DNA from: Candidatus Saccharimonadota bacterium
GTDB taxonomy: Bacteria; Patescibacteriota; Saccharimonadia; Saccharimonadales; Saccharimonadaceae
DNA length: 64,000 bases
Reading direction: 5' to 3'
NCBI GenBank assembly: GCA_017404935.1
Contig: JAFRBI010000009.1
Span: 1-64,000 of the forward strand
Part shown: piece after piece, positions 43,550 through 51,957 of the stretch
Layout of the letters: every line of letters starts with the position of its first letter
How positions within the stretch are numbered: the first letter of the stretch is position 1
Made by a program: the position numbers and the translations under genes
Notes under the pieces: generated by a model
Seen by the model: only the letters and a program-made list of their open reading frames with translations
Told to the model about the DNA's origin: nothing
Databases searched by the model: none

Positions 43550-43617
43550 ATATGGCAGTATGTCTTTTTGAGTGTGGAAACTAAAAGGGCAAAAATAATA
43601 AAATAATAAAGGAGCAT

Positions 43618-45711
43618 ATGGCAACTCACGATTTATCAAAACTTCGCAATATTGGCATTATTGCCCATATTGATGCAGGGAAGACCACCACGTCTGAGGC
43701 TATCCTCTATCGTACTGGTCTTAAACATAAAATTGACCTTGTAAAAGGTGGCACTGGTGGTGCTGATACCGACTGGATGGAGCAGGAAAAGGAACGTGGT
43801 ATTACGATTACTTCCGCTGCTGTGACCGTTTATTGGAAAGATCATCAAATTAACATTATCGATACCCCGGGGCACATCGACTTTACCGCTGAGGTGGAGC
43901 GTTCGCTTCGTGTGCTTGATGGCGCAGTAGTGGTATTTGACGGCAAAATGGGTGTAGAAGCTCAGTCCGAAACTGTGTGGCGCCAAGCTACTAAATATGG
44001 CGTGCCACGTATTTGTTTTGTCAATAAAATTAACCAAATTGGTGGTGATTTCTATAAATCGCTTGATTCTATTCATAAGCGTCTTTCCAAAAACGCTGTA
44101 GCGATTCATCTTCCTATTGGTTTTGAAAAAGATATTTGTGGCGTAGTGGATCTGATTGATATGAAGGCTTATACCTACAAAGATTACGCTGACCACGAAT
44201 TAACCGTGGGCGAAATCCCAGCCGATATGGTAGAGAAAGCCAAGAACGCTCGTTCAATGCTCGTAGAAGAAGCAGTACAAGCTGATGAGAAATTGATGGA
44301 TAAATATTTCTCTGAAGGTGAAGATTCTATTACTGTTGACGAGCTCAAATCCGCACTCAGAAAGAGAGTTCTTGATGGTGACTTCTTCCTAGTCACTGGT
44401 GGTGATGGTCGTGGTGTAATTGTAGAAAAAGTCCTTGACCTCATGACCGACTATTTGCCGTCTCCACTTGATCGCGACCAAGGTCAAACCGTTGGTACTG
44501 ATCCAAAGACTGGTGACCAAATCGTACGTAAGGCTGCTGACAACGAGCCACTCACCGCACTCGCATTTAAGATTGCAACTGATCCGTTTGTGGGTAAACT
44601 CATCTTTATCCGCGTTTACGCTGGTAAGCTCAAATCTGGCGACACTATCATGAATGCCACGACTGGCGACAAAGAAAGAATCGGTCGCCTAGTCCGGATG
44701 CACGCGAATGATCGTAAAGACATTAACGAAATCGGTGCTGGCGATATCGCCGCAGTAGTAGGTCTTAAGAACTGTACTACTGGTACCACACTTTGCGATC
44801 CTGCGCATCCAATCCTTCTGGAGTCTATTGAGTTCCCAGACCCTCCAGTATCAATTGCAGTAGAACCAAAGACTAAAGCCGACCAAGAAAAAATGGGTAT
44901 TGGTCTATCTAAGATGGCTGAGGAAGATCCAACCTTCCGCGTTCATACTGATGAAGAAACTGGCCAAACTATTATTTCTGGTATGGGCGAGCTTCATCTT
45001 GAAATTATTATTGATCGTCTCAAACGTGAGCACGGCGTAGAAGCCAACACTGGTGCTCCTCAGGTAGCTTACCGCGAGACTATTCGTGGCACTGCTGAAG
45101 CTCAAGGTAAGCACATCAAGCAGTCTGGTGGTCGTGGCCAATACGGTGATGTATGGATTAAGTTTGAACCAAACGAACCAGGGAAGGGCTTTGAATTTAT
45201 CGACCAAATTAAAGGTGGCGTGGTGCCTCAGGAATATCGTAAACCAGTCCAAAAAGGTGTAGAAGACACATTGGCTGGTGGCGTGATTGCTGGGTATCCA
45301 GTAGTAGATGTGAAAGCTACGCTCTATGATGGTAGCTACCACGATGTAGACTCTTCTGAACTCGCCTTTACCCTCGCTGGTTCTCTTGCTACTAGAGAAG
45401 GTATCGCTAAGGCAAATCCGGTGCTACTTGAGCCTGTGATGAAGATGGAAATTACCACCCCAGAAGAATTCATGGGCGACGTAATTGGCGATATCAACTC
45501 TCGTAGAGGTCGTATTGACGAAATGGAAGATCTTAACGGTGGTGCTAAGTTGATTAGAGCCTTTTGTCCTTTGGCTAACTTGTTTGGCTACACTGGCGAT
45601 CTCCGTGGTATGACACAAGGTCGTGCGGCTTCTTCGATGGAGCTTAACGGCTACGAGGAAGTACCACCAAACGTAGCTCAAGAGATTATCGAGAGCCGTA
45701 ATTCTAAATAA
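43618..45711 (+). CDS. fusA: Elongation factor G
   Basis: The 697-residue GTPase drives translocation. G1 is AHIDAGKTTTSE (about 16), the switch region ERGITITSAAVTVYW, G3 DTPGHID and G4 NKIN (about 138); domain IV has GGRGQYGDVWIKFEP. It stands alone with its own promoter, separated from rpsL-rpsG. The NKxD motif reads NKIN, as seen where Asp is usual. Confidence 0.96.
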   Translation: MATHDLSKLRNIGIIAHIDAGKTTTSEAILYRTGLKHKIDLVKGGTGGADTDWMEQEKERGITITSAAVTVYWKDHQINIIDTPGHIDFTAEVERSLRVLDGAVVVFDGKMGVEAQSETVWRQATKYGVPRICFVNKINQIGGDFYKSLDSIHKRLSKNAVAIHLPIGFEKDICGVVDLIDMKAYTYKDYADHELTVGEIPADMVEKAKNARSMLVEEAVQADEKLMDKYFSEGEDSITVDELKSALRKRVLDGDFFLVTGGDGRGVIVEKVLDLMTDYLPSPLDRDQGQTVGTDPKTGDQIVRKAADNEPLTALAFKIATDPFVGKLIFIRVYAGKLKSGDTIMNATTGDKERIGRLVRMHANDRKDINEIGAGDIAAVVGLKNCTTGTTLCDPAHPILLESIEFPDPPVSIAVEPKTKADQEKMGIGLSKMAEEDPTFRVHTDEETGQTIISGMGELHLEIIIDRLKREHGVEANTGAPQVAYRETIRGTAEAQGKHIKQSGGRGQYGDVWIKFEPNEPGKGFEFIDQIKGGVVPQEYRKPVQKGVEDTLAGGVIAGYPVVDVKATLYDGSYHDVDSSELAFTLAGSLATREGIAKANPVLLEPVMKMEITTPEEFMGDVIGDINSRRGRIDEMEDLNGGAKLIRAFCPLANLFGYTGDLRGMTQGRAASSMELNGYEEVPPNVAQEIIESRNSK

Positions 45712-45722
45712 TCTCTGAAATT

Positions 45723-45776
45723 TTACCCTATATTGACATTTTTTATAAAATATGATATAATGAAGATATAGGGTAA
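45723..45776. repeat. Inverted repeat bracketing the tuf promoter
   Basis: Perfect 11-base arms TTACCCTATAT (45723-45733) and ATATAGGGTAA (45766-45776) enclose the complete promoter. The right arm would be at the transcript start. Confidence 0.75.
45733..45761 (+). promoter_or_regulatory. Perfect consensus tuf promoter
   Basis: TTGACA (45733-45738), 17 bases, TATAAT (45756-45761). A second possible promoter, TTGACC and TAAAAT, lies downstream near 45795-45823. Confidence 0.85.
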
Positions 45777-45837
45777 TTTTTTACCAAAAATCTCTTGACC
45801 AAGTGACAAAAATAAGTTAAAATAGTATGGTAGAGTC

Positions 45838-45865
45838 TTGGAGCTGGTTTTTATTAGCGCTCCAA
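45838..45865 (+). promoter_or_regulatory. Hairpin in tuf leader
   Basis: Seven-base perfect arms TTGGAGC/GCTCCAA with a 14-base loop, 28 bases before the start codon. No U-run; possible leader control. Confidence 0.5.
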
Positions 45866-45892
45866 CCGTAATATAAAATAAAAGGAGAAAGA

Positions 45893-47077
45893 ATGGCAAA
45901 TTTTGACCGTTCCAAGCCGCATATTAATGTCGGCACCATGGGTCACGTCGACCATGGTAAAACCACTTTAACTGCTGCGATTACTAACGTACTCGCAAAA
46001 AGACTTCCTTCTGATGTAAACAAGGCAGTCGCATATGATCAAATCGATAACGCTCCAGAGGAAAAGGCACGTGGTATCACCATTGCTACTTCTCACCAGG
46101 AGTATGAGTCTGAGAAGCGCCACTATGCACACGTAGATATGCCAGGCCACGCAGACTACATTAAGAACATGATTACCGGTGCTGCACAGGTAGATGGTGC
46201 TATTTTGGTAGTTGCTGCCAATGATGGTCCACTTCCTCAGACTCGTGAGCACGTACTTCTTGCTCACCAGGTGAACGTACCAAAAATCATCGTTTTCCTA
46301 AACAAAATGGACCTTGCAGATCCAGAACTCGTAGAGCTCGTAGAAATGGATGTTCGCGACCTTCTTAACAAATATGGTTTCGATGGTGACAACGCTCCTA
46401 TCATCAAAGGTTCTGCTACCAAAGCTCTTGAGGGTGACAAAGAGGCCGAGGATGCCATTATGGAACTCGTCACTGCTATGGACGAATACTTCGATATTCC
46501 AGAACACGATCTCGACAAGCCATTCTTGATGCCAATCGAGGATGTGTTCTCCATCAAAGGCCGTGGTACTGTAGCTACTGGTCGTATCGAACAGGGTGTA
46601 GTTAAACTAAACGACGAAGTCGAAATCGTTGGTCTCCGCGACACTCAAAAATCTGTGGTGACTGGTATCGAAGCCTTCCACAAGACTCTTGACCAAGGTC
46701 AAGCTGGTGACAACGCTGGTCTTCTTCTTCGTGGTATTGAACGTGATCAAATCGAACGTGGTCAGGTAATCGCTAAACCAGGCACCATTACCCCACACAC
46801 CGAATTTGAAGCACAGGTTTACATCCTTAAGAAAGAGGAAGGTGGTCGTCACACTCCATTTTCAAAGGGTTACAAACCACAATTCTACTTCCGTACTACT
46901 GACGTAACCGGTGAAGTAGAGCTTCCAGCCGACAAAGAAATCGTCATGCCTGGCGATCAGGTAACCTTCAAGGTTAAACTTCTCGCACCTGTGGCTATGA
47001 ACGATCAAGACCGTTTCGCTATCCGTGAAGGTGGCAAAACCGTGGGTTCTGGTGTTATTACCAAGGTTATCAAATAA
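45893..47077 (+). CDS. tuf: Elongation factor Tu
   Basis: The 394-residue EF-Tu delivers aminoacyl-tRNA. It has [11 protein letters not shown] (about 18), [18 protein letters not shown] (about 81), NKMD (about 136) and domain 3 [31 protein letters not shown] precedes the ATG. Codon choice is strongly biased (CTT, CTC, GGT, GTA), as expected of the most expressed gene. A clear terminator follows. Confidence 0.97.
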   Translation: MANFDRSKPHINVGTMGHVDHGKTTLTAAITNVLAKRLPSDVNKAVAYDQIDNAPEEKARGITIATSHQEYESEKRHYAHVDMPGHADYIKNMITGAAQVDGAILVVAANDGPLPQTREHVLLAHQVNVPKIIVFLNKMDLADPELVELVEMDVRDLLNKYGFDGDNAPIIKGSATKALEGDKEAEDAIMELVTAMDEYFDIPEHDLDKPFLMPIEDVFSIKGRGTVATGRIEQGVVKLNDEVEIVGLRDTQKSVVTGIEAFHKTLDQGQAGDNAGLLLRGIERDQIERGQVIAKPGTITPHTEFEAQVYILKKEEGGRHTPFSKGYKPQFYFRTTDVTGEVELPADKEIVMPGDQVTFKVKLLAPVAMNDQDRFAIREGGKTVGSGVITKVIK

Positions 47078-47092
47078 TTTGATGACCTAACA

Positions 47093-47123
47093 AAAATAAC
47101 TCCCGAAAGGGAGTTATTTTTTT
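47093..47123 (+). terminator. tuf terminator
   Basis: AATAACTCCC/GGGAGTTATT around GAAA, followed by a long T-run. The same stem sequence recurs at 49396. Confidence 0.92.
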
Positions 47124-47143
47124 GATTTTTGTTGTAGTTATGG

Positions 47144-47149
47144 TATAAT
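47144..47149 (+). promoter_or_regulatory. -10 box of mntA, leaderless start
   Basis: TATAAT preceded by TATGG, 6 bases before the ATG at 47156. Confidence 0.7.
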
Positions 47150-47155
47150 TAAAAT

Positions 47156-47446
47156 ATGTTAACCATTGACACAATAAGAGATATAGTTTCCAAAGTTGGT
47201 AAAAAATACGGCATCAAAAATGCATATCTTTTTGGTTCTTATGCTAAAGGCACGGCGAATGAGAATAGTGACGTAGATTTGGTTATAGATAAAGGTGAAC
47301 TACATACCTACAGGGATTACTTTCATTTTTGTGATGAATTAGAAACTGAACTAGGCACAGATGTGGATATCACTTCTGAAGACGGTATGTTCCCGGGTTT
47401 CTTTGAATTAATAAAAAATGATAGGATATTGCTGTATGGAGCCTGA
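47156..47446 (+). CDS. mntA: MntA-like nucleotidyltransferase antitoxin
   Basis: The 96-residue minimal nucleotidyltransferase has GSYAKGTANENSDVDLVID (about 27-45), matching G-S-x10-D-x-D, and a third Asp in DVDIT. In MntA/HepT pairs this protein adenylylates the HEPN toxin to silence it. The toxin gene follows 12 bases later. The start is leaderless. Confidence 0.88.
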   Translation: MLTIDTIRDIVSKVGKKYGIKNAYLFGSYAKGTANENSDVDLVIDKGELHTYRDYFHFCDELETELGTDVDITSEDGMFPGFFELIKNDRILLYGA

Positions 47447-47458
47447 TTTCTTTTAAAA

Positions 47459-47770
47459 ATGATTGTAAATTATTGCGATAATATCACTGATGCAGTGAAA
47501 GATTTTGATTTAAGTTTAGAAAAAATTACAGAAAATAATGGGTATAGGGCAATGCTCGCTTTCTTTGTTCAACAAATTGGGGAAACGGCAGGGAAATTAA
47601 GCGATGATTTTAAAGAAAATCATCCGGAGATAGAATGGAGAGCCATTATCGGGTTTAGAAACAGAATTGTGCACGCTTATGGTAAAGTTATGCCAGATAT
47701 TTTATGGGATACGGTAAAGAATGATATTCCAGAGCTAAAAGAATATTGCGCTAACCAAATTGATAGTTAG
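47459..47770 (+). CDS. hepT: HepT-like HEPN ribonuclease toxin
   Basis: The 103-residue all-helical DUF86 protein carries the motif R67-NRIV-H72-A-Y74 (R-x4-H-x-Y), the active site and adenylylation target of HepT toxins. It would cleave RNA unless modified by MntA. No good ribosome site precedes the ATG, so it may depend on read-through translation from mntA, keeping toxin lower than antitoxin. Terminator follows at once. Confidence 0.88.
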   Translation: MIVNYCDNITDAVKDFDLSLEKITENNGYRAMLAFFVQQIGETAGKLSDDFKENHPEIEWRAIIGFRNRIVHAYGKVMPDILWDTVKNDIPELKEYCANQIDS

Positions 47771-47778
47771 TTCTTAGA

Positions 47779-47809
47779 AAAATAACTCCCGCGAGGGGGT
47801 TAATTTTTT
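47779..47809 (+). terminator. Terminator of mntA-hepT
   Basis: AATAACTCCC, GCGA loop, GGGGGTTAATT and a T-run; related to the tuf terminator stem. Confidence 0.82.
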
Positions 47810-47849
47810 GTGTTTTTATTTTTTTGGCTTGTGGTTTTTAAAAGTGTGT

Positions 47850-47855
47850 TATAAT
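47850..47855 (+). promoter_or_regulatory. -10 box of structured-RNA candidate
   Basis: TATAAT preceded by GTGT, ending 4 bases before the closing stem at 47860, so a transcript would start at the base of the fold. Confidence 0.65.
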
Positions 47856-47859
47856 TAGA

Positions 47860-48012
47860 GTGCAACAGTTATGTATTTTTACTAATAGCAAGTCTATTTT
47901 ATTATAAATAGGTTGCCATTAGAACATTGAAACGGCATCATGAGGATGTTGTGCTCTAATGGCAACTTGCTAGTAGAATTGCATAACTGTTGCACCTCGT
48001 GGTGCCGTTTTT
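47860..48012 (+). ncRNA. Candidate structured RNA, about 150 nt
   Basis: The ends form a perfect 14-base stem (GTGCAACAGTTATG 47860-47873 with 47982-47995). Inside, TAGCAAGT pairs with ACTTGCTA, a small A/T hairpin bulges on the 5' side (CTATTT/AAATAG), and a 12-base stem GTTGCCATTAGA/TCTAATGGCAAC leads to a terminal hairpin. A terminator (GCACC-TCGT-GGTGC then TTTTT, 47992-48012) shares four bases with the closing stem, so the two exclude each other. It may be a free RNA of 6S-like rod shape, or a switchable leader for the FISUMP gene 38 bases on. No protein frame fits. Confidence 0.6.
47992..48012 (+). terminator. Terminator of structured-RNA candidate
   Basis: GCACC/GGTGC with a TCGT loop and five T; overlaps the 3' strand of the long closing stem by four bases. 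Confidence 0.65.
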
Positions 48013-48049
48013 GTATTCGGCCTCGCGAGTTTAACAAAGTGAGGTACCA

Positions 48050-49384
48050 ATGCGAAAAATCATAACAAGAGATCTAAAAAACATAAAACGCTATTTAACA
48101 GGGGGAGGAAAAATCATAACTCTAGGTTTTAAAATCTTAACCTTAAGTTTTCTTGGTCTTAGTTTTGGCTTGACTACTTCTAATTCCGTCTTTGCCGAGA
48201 CCATGAAAAGCGAAGTTAATATCAAACCATCTATGACTCTAGATGTACCAGTCAGTAGTATTAATTTAAATCTAGATCCGGCTACAAATGCATTTACTTC
48301 TAAAGACATCAATATTACAGTAGGTACTAATAATAAAACCGGTTACTGGATCTCTATGAGTTCAAGTACTGGAGAATCTGATCTAGTAAACATTGATGAT
48401 AATACCAAAACCATTCCTACTATTGCTACAGCTGGAAGTTATACTAGCCTAGACTTTCCAGTCAACCAATGGGGATACAAAATAGATTCTGGAAACTACA
48501 TCCCATTTGTTTCTGGAGCTACCATCAAAAGTTCTAATACTACCGCTAATGGTGAAACCTTCAAGTTAAACATCGCCTCAAAAATAGATTATCTTCAGCC
48601 ATCTGGTACTTATAATATGGCACTTAATATCAAGATGCTGCCAAATATGACGACCAACTATATCCAAAATCTAGATTCTGCATTATGCACAGAAGATCCA
48701 ATGGTGGTGATAGACAATAGGGACGAGCAGTCATATATTGTCCAGAGATTAAAAGATGGCAAATGCTGGATGATGACCAATTTAAATCTTGGGGCGGTGA
48801 AACTGACACAAGATTTAACAAGTGCAAATACAAATATTGCTACTGTGGTTACGGCTGAAGATTTTAATGGGTGGGATAGAGCTATCTCTGGTTATGTTAA
48901 CTCATACAATATCCCCAAATATACTACAATCACAACAACAAATAGCGCAAATAACCTCGTTACGGATTCTGTTTCGAAAATGCCTTATGGAACTCTATAT
49001 AATTACTGTGCTACTACAGCGGGGTATTATTGCGATAACGGCACTACGGTCGTTGATAACAAATATACTATTTGTGCATCAGGCTGGACATTACCAACAT
49101 TGGATGAATTAAGGGTCTTATTAGACAGGTATAGTAGTTTCGAGAAAATGCATGCTCCAATTGAGGATGGTGGAGCTGCATTTACTTTAGCGGGACAATT
49201 TTATGATACGGTTAACAATACAAACCAGGGCAATACGGCTGCATATTGGTCGTTAACACAGGGGGGGAAAGTTGGCACAATGGCTCGTCTATACTTGGAT
49301 AGATATTATTCTACTGCTGCGATTCAATACGATGGCTGGCGAGACGCTGGTCGTTCCGTCCGCTGCCTCCTTAAAGAATCTTAA
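48050..49384 (+). CDS. FISUMP-domain exported surface protein
   Basis: The 444-residue protein has a basic N-terminus and a signal segment (about 22-49, ending NSVFA), a beta-rich region with TVGTNNKTGYWISMSSS (about 90) matching the protein at window start, and one FISUMP domain (about 220-444; DNRDEQSYIVQRLKDGKCWMM and CASGWTLPT, ending RSVRCLL). Four or more cysteines suggest disulfides. Its role is unknown; surface display or host contact is inferred. The start is preceded by GTGAGG, and the structured-RNA candidate lies just upstream. Confidence 0.85.
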   Translation: MRKIITRDLKNIKRYLTGGGKIITLGFKILTLSFLGLSFGLTTSNSVFAETMKSEVNIKPSMTLDVPVSSINLNLDPATNAFTSKDINITVGTNNKTGYWISMSSSTGESDLVNIDDNTKTIPTIATAGSYTSLDFPVNQWGYKIDSGNYIPFVSGATIKSSNTTANGETFKLNIASKIDYLQPSGTYNMALNIKMLPNMTTNYIQNLDSALCTEDPMVVIDNRDEQSYIVQRLKDGKCWMMTNLNLGAVKLTQDLTSANTNIATVVTAEDFNGWDRAISGYVNSYNIPKYTTITTTNSANNLVTDSVSKMPYGTLYNYCATTAGYYCDNGTTVVDNKYTICASGWTLPTLDELRVLLDRYSSFEKMHAPIEDGGAAFTLAGQFYDTVNNTNQGNTAAYWSLTQGGKVGTMARLYLDRYYSTAAIQYDGWRDAGRSVRCLLKES

Positions 49385-49393
49385 AAAATGCAT

Positions 49394-49428
49394 ATAAAAA
49401 TAACTCCCTGAAATGGGAGTTATTTTTT
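49394..49428. terminator. Bidirectional terminator
   Basis: AAAAATAACTCCC and GGGAGTTATTTTTT around a 6-base loop, between the convergent FISUMP and rpsJ genes. The stem repeats that after tuf. Confidence 0.9.
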
Positions 49429-49438
49429 ACTTTGTTTA

Positions 49439-49765
49439 TTACATCTTGATTTCTGCGTCTACGCCAGCAGGGAGGGAGAGGTTTTGAAGGCTCTCAATCG
49501 TCTTTGGAGTGGCATTTAAGATGTCAATTAGACGCTTGTGGACTTTCATTTCGAAAGCTTCGCCGCCGGTCTTGTAGACGTGTGGGGACTTTACTACAGT
49601 GAAAGTGCTTCTCTTGGTAGGTAGTGGAATTGGGCCAGATACTTTAGCGCCAGTTCTGATGGCGGTATCTACAATCTGGCGAGCACTCTGATCAATCACA
49701 CGGTGATCATAGGCTTTTAGTCTAATTCTGATAGTTAGACCTTCTGATTTTTTGGCTTCTGCCAT
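49439..49765 (-). CDS. rpsJ: 30S ribosomal protein S10
   Basis: The 108-residue S10 has [47 protein letters not shown] and [12 protein letters not shown]. It belongs to the 30S head and also acts in antitermination (NusE). AAAGGAAA precedes the ATG. It stands alone here, not at the head of an S10 operon. The promoter (49859-49864 on the minus strand) leaves a leader of about 90 bases. Confidence 0.97.
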   Translation of the reverse strand: MAEAKKSEGLTIRIRLKAYDHRVIDQSARQIVDTAIRTGAKVSGPIPLPTKRSTFTVVKSPHVYKTGGEAFEMKVHKRLIDILNATPKTIESLQNLSLPAGVDAEIKM

Positions 49766-49858
49766 AGTGTATTTCCTTTCTTCTCTATAACCTTAGGTTC
49801 GCTCTTAGATGGCTGCCGGTAAGTTTTTAGAGGTAGATAATTAGTTTGCTATAACCCC

Positions 49859-49864
49859 ATTATA
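49859..49864 (-). promoter_or_regulatory. -10 box of rpsJ
   Basis: TATAAT on the minus strand preceded by GTGTGG. The leader runs about 90 bases to the start. Confidence 0.65.
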
Positions 49865-49885
49865 CCACACTTTGCACGAAAAATC

Positions 49886-49971
49886 AACTTTTCTAGCGAA
49901 AAGTTGTCCGTTCTGCGTCAGTTCAGAAAGAGAAATGAATTTCTCTTTCACTCACTTCCTTGAACGGTCAA
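49886..49971. repeat. Hairpin cluster between rpsJ and Mur ligase promoters
   Basis: AACTTTTC/GAAAAGTT (49886-49905) is followed by an outer pair TTGTCCGTTC (49904-49913) and GAACGGTCAA (49962-49971) that encloses a perfect 10-base hairpin GAAAGAGAAA/TTTCTCTTTC (49926-49949). It lies between divergent promoters, so a terminator role against antisense read-through or a mobile palindrome are both possible. Confidence 0.6.
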
Positions 49972-49978
49972 GACGTGC

Positions 49979-49984
49979 TATAAT
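49979..49984 (+). promoter_or_regulatory. -10 box of envelope operon, leaderless start
   Basis: TATAAT preceded by CGTGC, 6 bases before the ATG at 49991. Confidence 0.72.
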
Positions 49985-49990
49985 GGAGAC

Positions 49991-51262
49991 ATGAGTTTCG
50001 CGAAGTTCAAGAAGCGATTTTATTTTAAGTTGGCGGGTTATTTTCGGCGTCTCGCGAATAAATCTCTAAAACGGTGGAATCCGCGTATTATTGCAGTGAC
50101 TGGTTCGGCTGGTAAAACCACTATGCTTAATTTGCTAGAACATGAGATAGGTAAAAAGGCCCACTATTCTCACGATGCCAACTCGGCTTTTGGGGTGCCA
50201 TTCGATCTTTTGGGGCTGAAAGGTGTTAAATCTACCAAGTTAAAATGGATTTGGCTGATTATTGCCGCGCCAATTAAATCTCTCTATTACAAGCACAAAG
50301 AGCCATTTTATGTGGTGGAAATTGATGGCGAGCGCCCACACGAGGCAGAATTTCTAGCCCAGTGGCTAAAACCAGAGGTAACCATCTGGGTGTCGGTGGG
50401 GCTTTCGCACGCAGTGCAATTTGAAGGGGTAGTGGAAGAGGGCGAATTTAAAGACCTTAAAACCGCAATTACCTCAGAGTTTGCCAATCTCCCTGAAAAC
50501 ACCCAAAAATTGGTTTATATTGATGCTGAATCTAGGGCGATGGTAAAAGCTACAGAGGGAATTAAGGCTAAAGTTGTGCCAATCAAAAAATCTCTACTCA
50601 AAAAATACGTAGTTTACCCTGACTCGACCGATTTTACCTATGGTGATACGACTTTTCATTTTAACCACCCAGAGGTAAGAGATTTGGCGTTTCATCTGTT
50701 CGTGTTGCAAGATTTGATGAAATATTTAAAGCTGCCATTTAACCCTGATTTTTCAGAGGTGAAACAGATGCCGGGTAGAAGCTCGTACTTTGAGGGAATT
50801 AAGGGAATTAACATCGTAGATAGTAGCTATAATGCTCATATGATTTCAATGGCGTCGGTACTTGATATGGCAAAGAGAATGCATGCCGAGAAGAAGTGGT
50901 TTGTGATTGGTGATATTGTAGATCAGGGGTCACTTGAGGAAGAAGAGCACAAGAAACTAGCTAAACTAATCGCTGATGCCGAACCAGATTTGGTGATTTT
51001 GGTAGGGCGCCGCACCAAAAAATGGACTGCGCCAGAGCTAAAGAAACTAGGCGTATCGGCAGCAGCTACGACCGACCCTAAAAAAGCGCTTGCCTTTATT
51101 GAAAAACACATCAAGGGCAACGAGACATTGATTTTTAAGGGAAGCCAGTACCTTGAATGGATTATCGAAAAACTCCTCAACAACCCGAAAGACGCCAAAA
51201 AACTTTGCCGCAGAGACAGAGGTTCGGTGCAACGTCGCAAAAATTGGGGGCTTGATTCATGA
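49991..51262 (+). CDS. Mur ligase-like protein without N-terminal domain
   Basis: The 423-residue protein has the ATP-binding motif AVTGSAGKTT (about 34-43) of Mur ligases, the EIDGERPHEAEFL segment (about 112), MPGRSSYFEGIKGINIVDSSYNAHMISM (about 257-283), matching the MurF/MurE ADD-Y-N-P stretch, and a C-terminal Rossmann domain (WFVIGDIVDQGS, LVILVGRRTKKW). MurF is nearest. The P-loop comes only 34 residues in, so the UDP-sugar-binding N-terminal domain is absent; the substrate may not be a UDP-muramyl peptide. It heads an operon with a hydrolase, aminotransferase and two FemAB proteins, and overlaps the next gene by 4 bases. Confidence 0.78.
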   Translation: MSFAKFKKRFYFKLAGYFRRLANKSLKRWNPRIIAVTGSAGKTTMLNLLEHEIGKKAHYSHDANSAFGVPFDLLGLKGVKSTKLKWIWLIIAAPIKSLYYKHKEPFYVVEIDGERPHEAEFLAQWLKPEVTIWVSVGLSHAVQFEGVVEEGEFKDLKTAITSEFANLPENTQKLVYIDAESRAMVKATEGIKAKVVPIKKSLLKKYVVYPDSTDFTYGDTTFHFNHPEVRDLAFHLFVLQDLMKYLKLPFNPDFSEVKQMPGRSSYFEGIKGINIVDSSYNAHMISMASVLDMAKRMHAEKKWFVIGDIVDQGSLEEEEHKKLAKLIADAEPDLVILVGRRTKKWTAPELKKLGVSAAATTDPKKALAFIEKHIKGNETLIFKGSQYLEWIIEKLLNNPKDAKKLCRRDRGSVQRRKNWGLDS

Positions 51263-51957
51263 AAGGCCCGTACGATCTCTACATCATTCACGGGTGGACT
51301 TATACAGTAGAGCCTTGGAACCGCACGCTGGCGATTTTGAAAGAACAGGGGTTAAAAATCAAAATGCTCCGTGTGCCAGGTTTAACTGAACCTTCTTCTA
51401 AAGTTTATGAAATTGAAGATTATGTAAAGTGGGCAGATGCCAATATTCCAGATGGAGCGATTGCTTTGGGGCATTCTAACGGGGGTAGAATTTTGCTTAA
51501 TCTCTGTTCAAATAAGCCTGGGAAATTATCTGATTTGATTTTGCTCGATTCGGCGGGCGTTTATGAAGTTTCGGCCAAGAAAAAGGTGGTAGCAGGGCTT
51601 GCTAAAATTGGAAAACCACTCAAGAAAATCCCAGTAGTAGATAAAGCATTTCATAAATTTACAGGGACGACAGATTATTCCAAAGCGCCAGAAAATATGA
51701 AAAAAACCTTGGTAAATATGCTAGATTCTGATAAAAATCTAAATCTTGAGAGCGTGGCGACCCCTACTTTTATTCTCTGGGGCAAAAAAGATACTACCAC
51801 GCCACCTAGACAAGCTACGACAATTTATGAAAAGTTGCCACACGCTGAGCTTAAATTCTACGCTAATTGGACGCACGCACCATATATTTCGGATCCAGAG
51901 GGTCTTGCTCGGGCGCTTTATAATTTGGTCAAAAAATTGCAGGGGGCAAAGAAGTGA
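51259..51957 (+). CDS. Alpha/beta hydrolase
   Basis: The 232-residue protein has the oxyanion HGWT (about 11), the nucleophile elbow GHSNGG (about 72, Ser), the acid in WGKKDTTTP (about 174) and the His in WTHAP (about 198), so the full triad is present. It resembles small carboxylesterases. Its substrate is unknown; the setting suggests an envelope or amide/ester substrate. It overlaps both neighbours by 4 bases. Confidence 0.85.
   Translation: MKGPYDLYIIHGWTYTVEPWNRTLAILKEQGLKIKMLRVPGLTEPSSKVYEIEDYVKWADANIPDGAIALGHSNGGRILLNLCSNKPGKLSDLILLDSAGVYEVSAKKKVVAGLAKIGKPLKKIPVVDKAFHKFTGTTDYSKAPENMKKTLVNMLDSDKNLNLESVATPTFILWGKKDTTTPPRQATTIYEKLPHAELKFYANWTHAPYISDPEGLARALYNLVKKLQGAKK

Noticed and set aside
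32306-51957. TGA read as glycine (recoded code of some CPR bacteria)
   Set aside because: Several proteins end naturally at TGA with a coupled start following, and no conserved glycine is encoded by TGA in the genes read.
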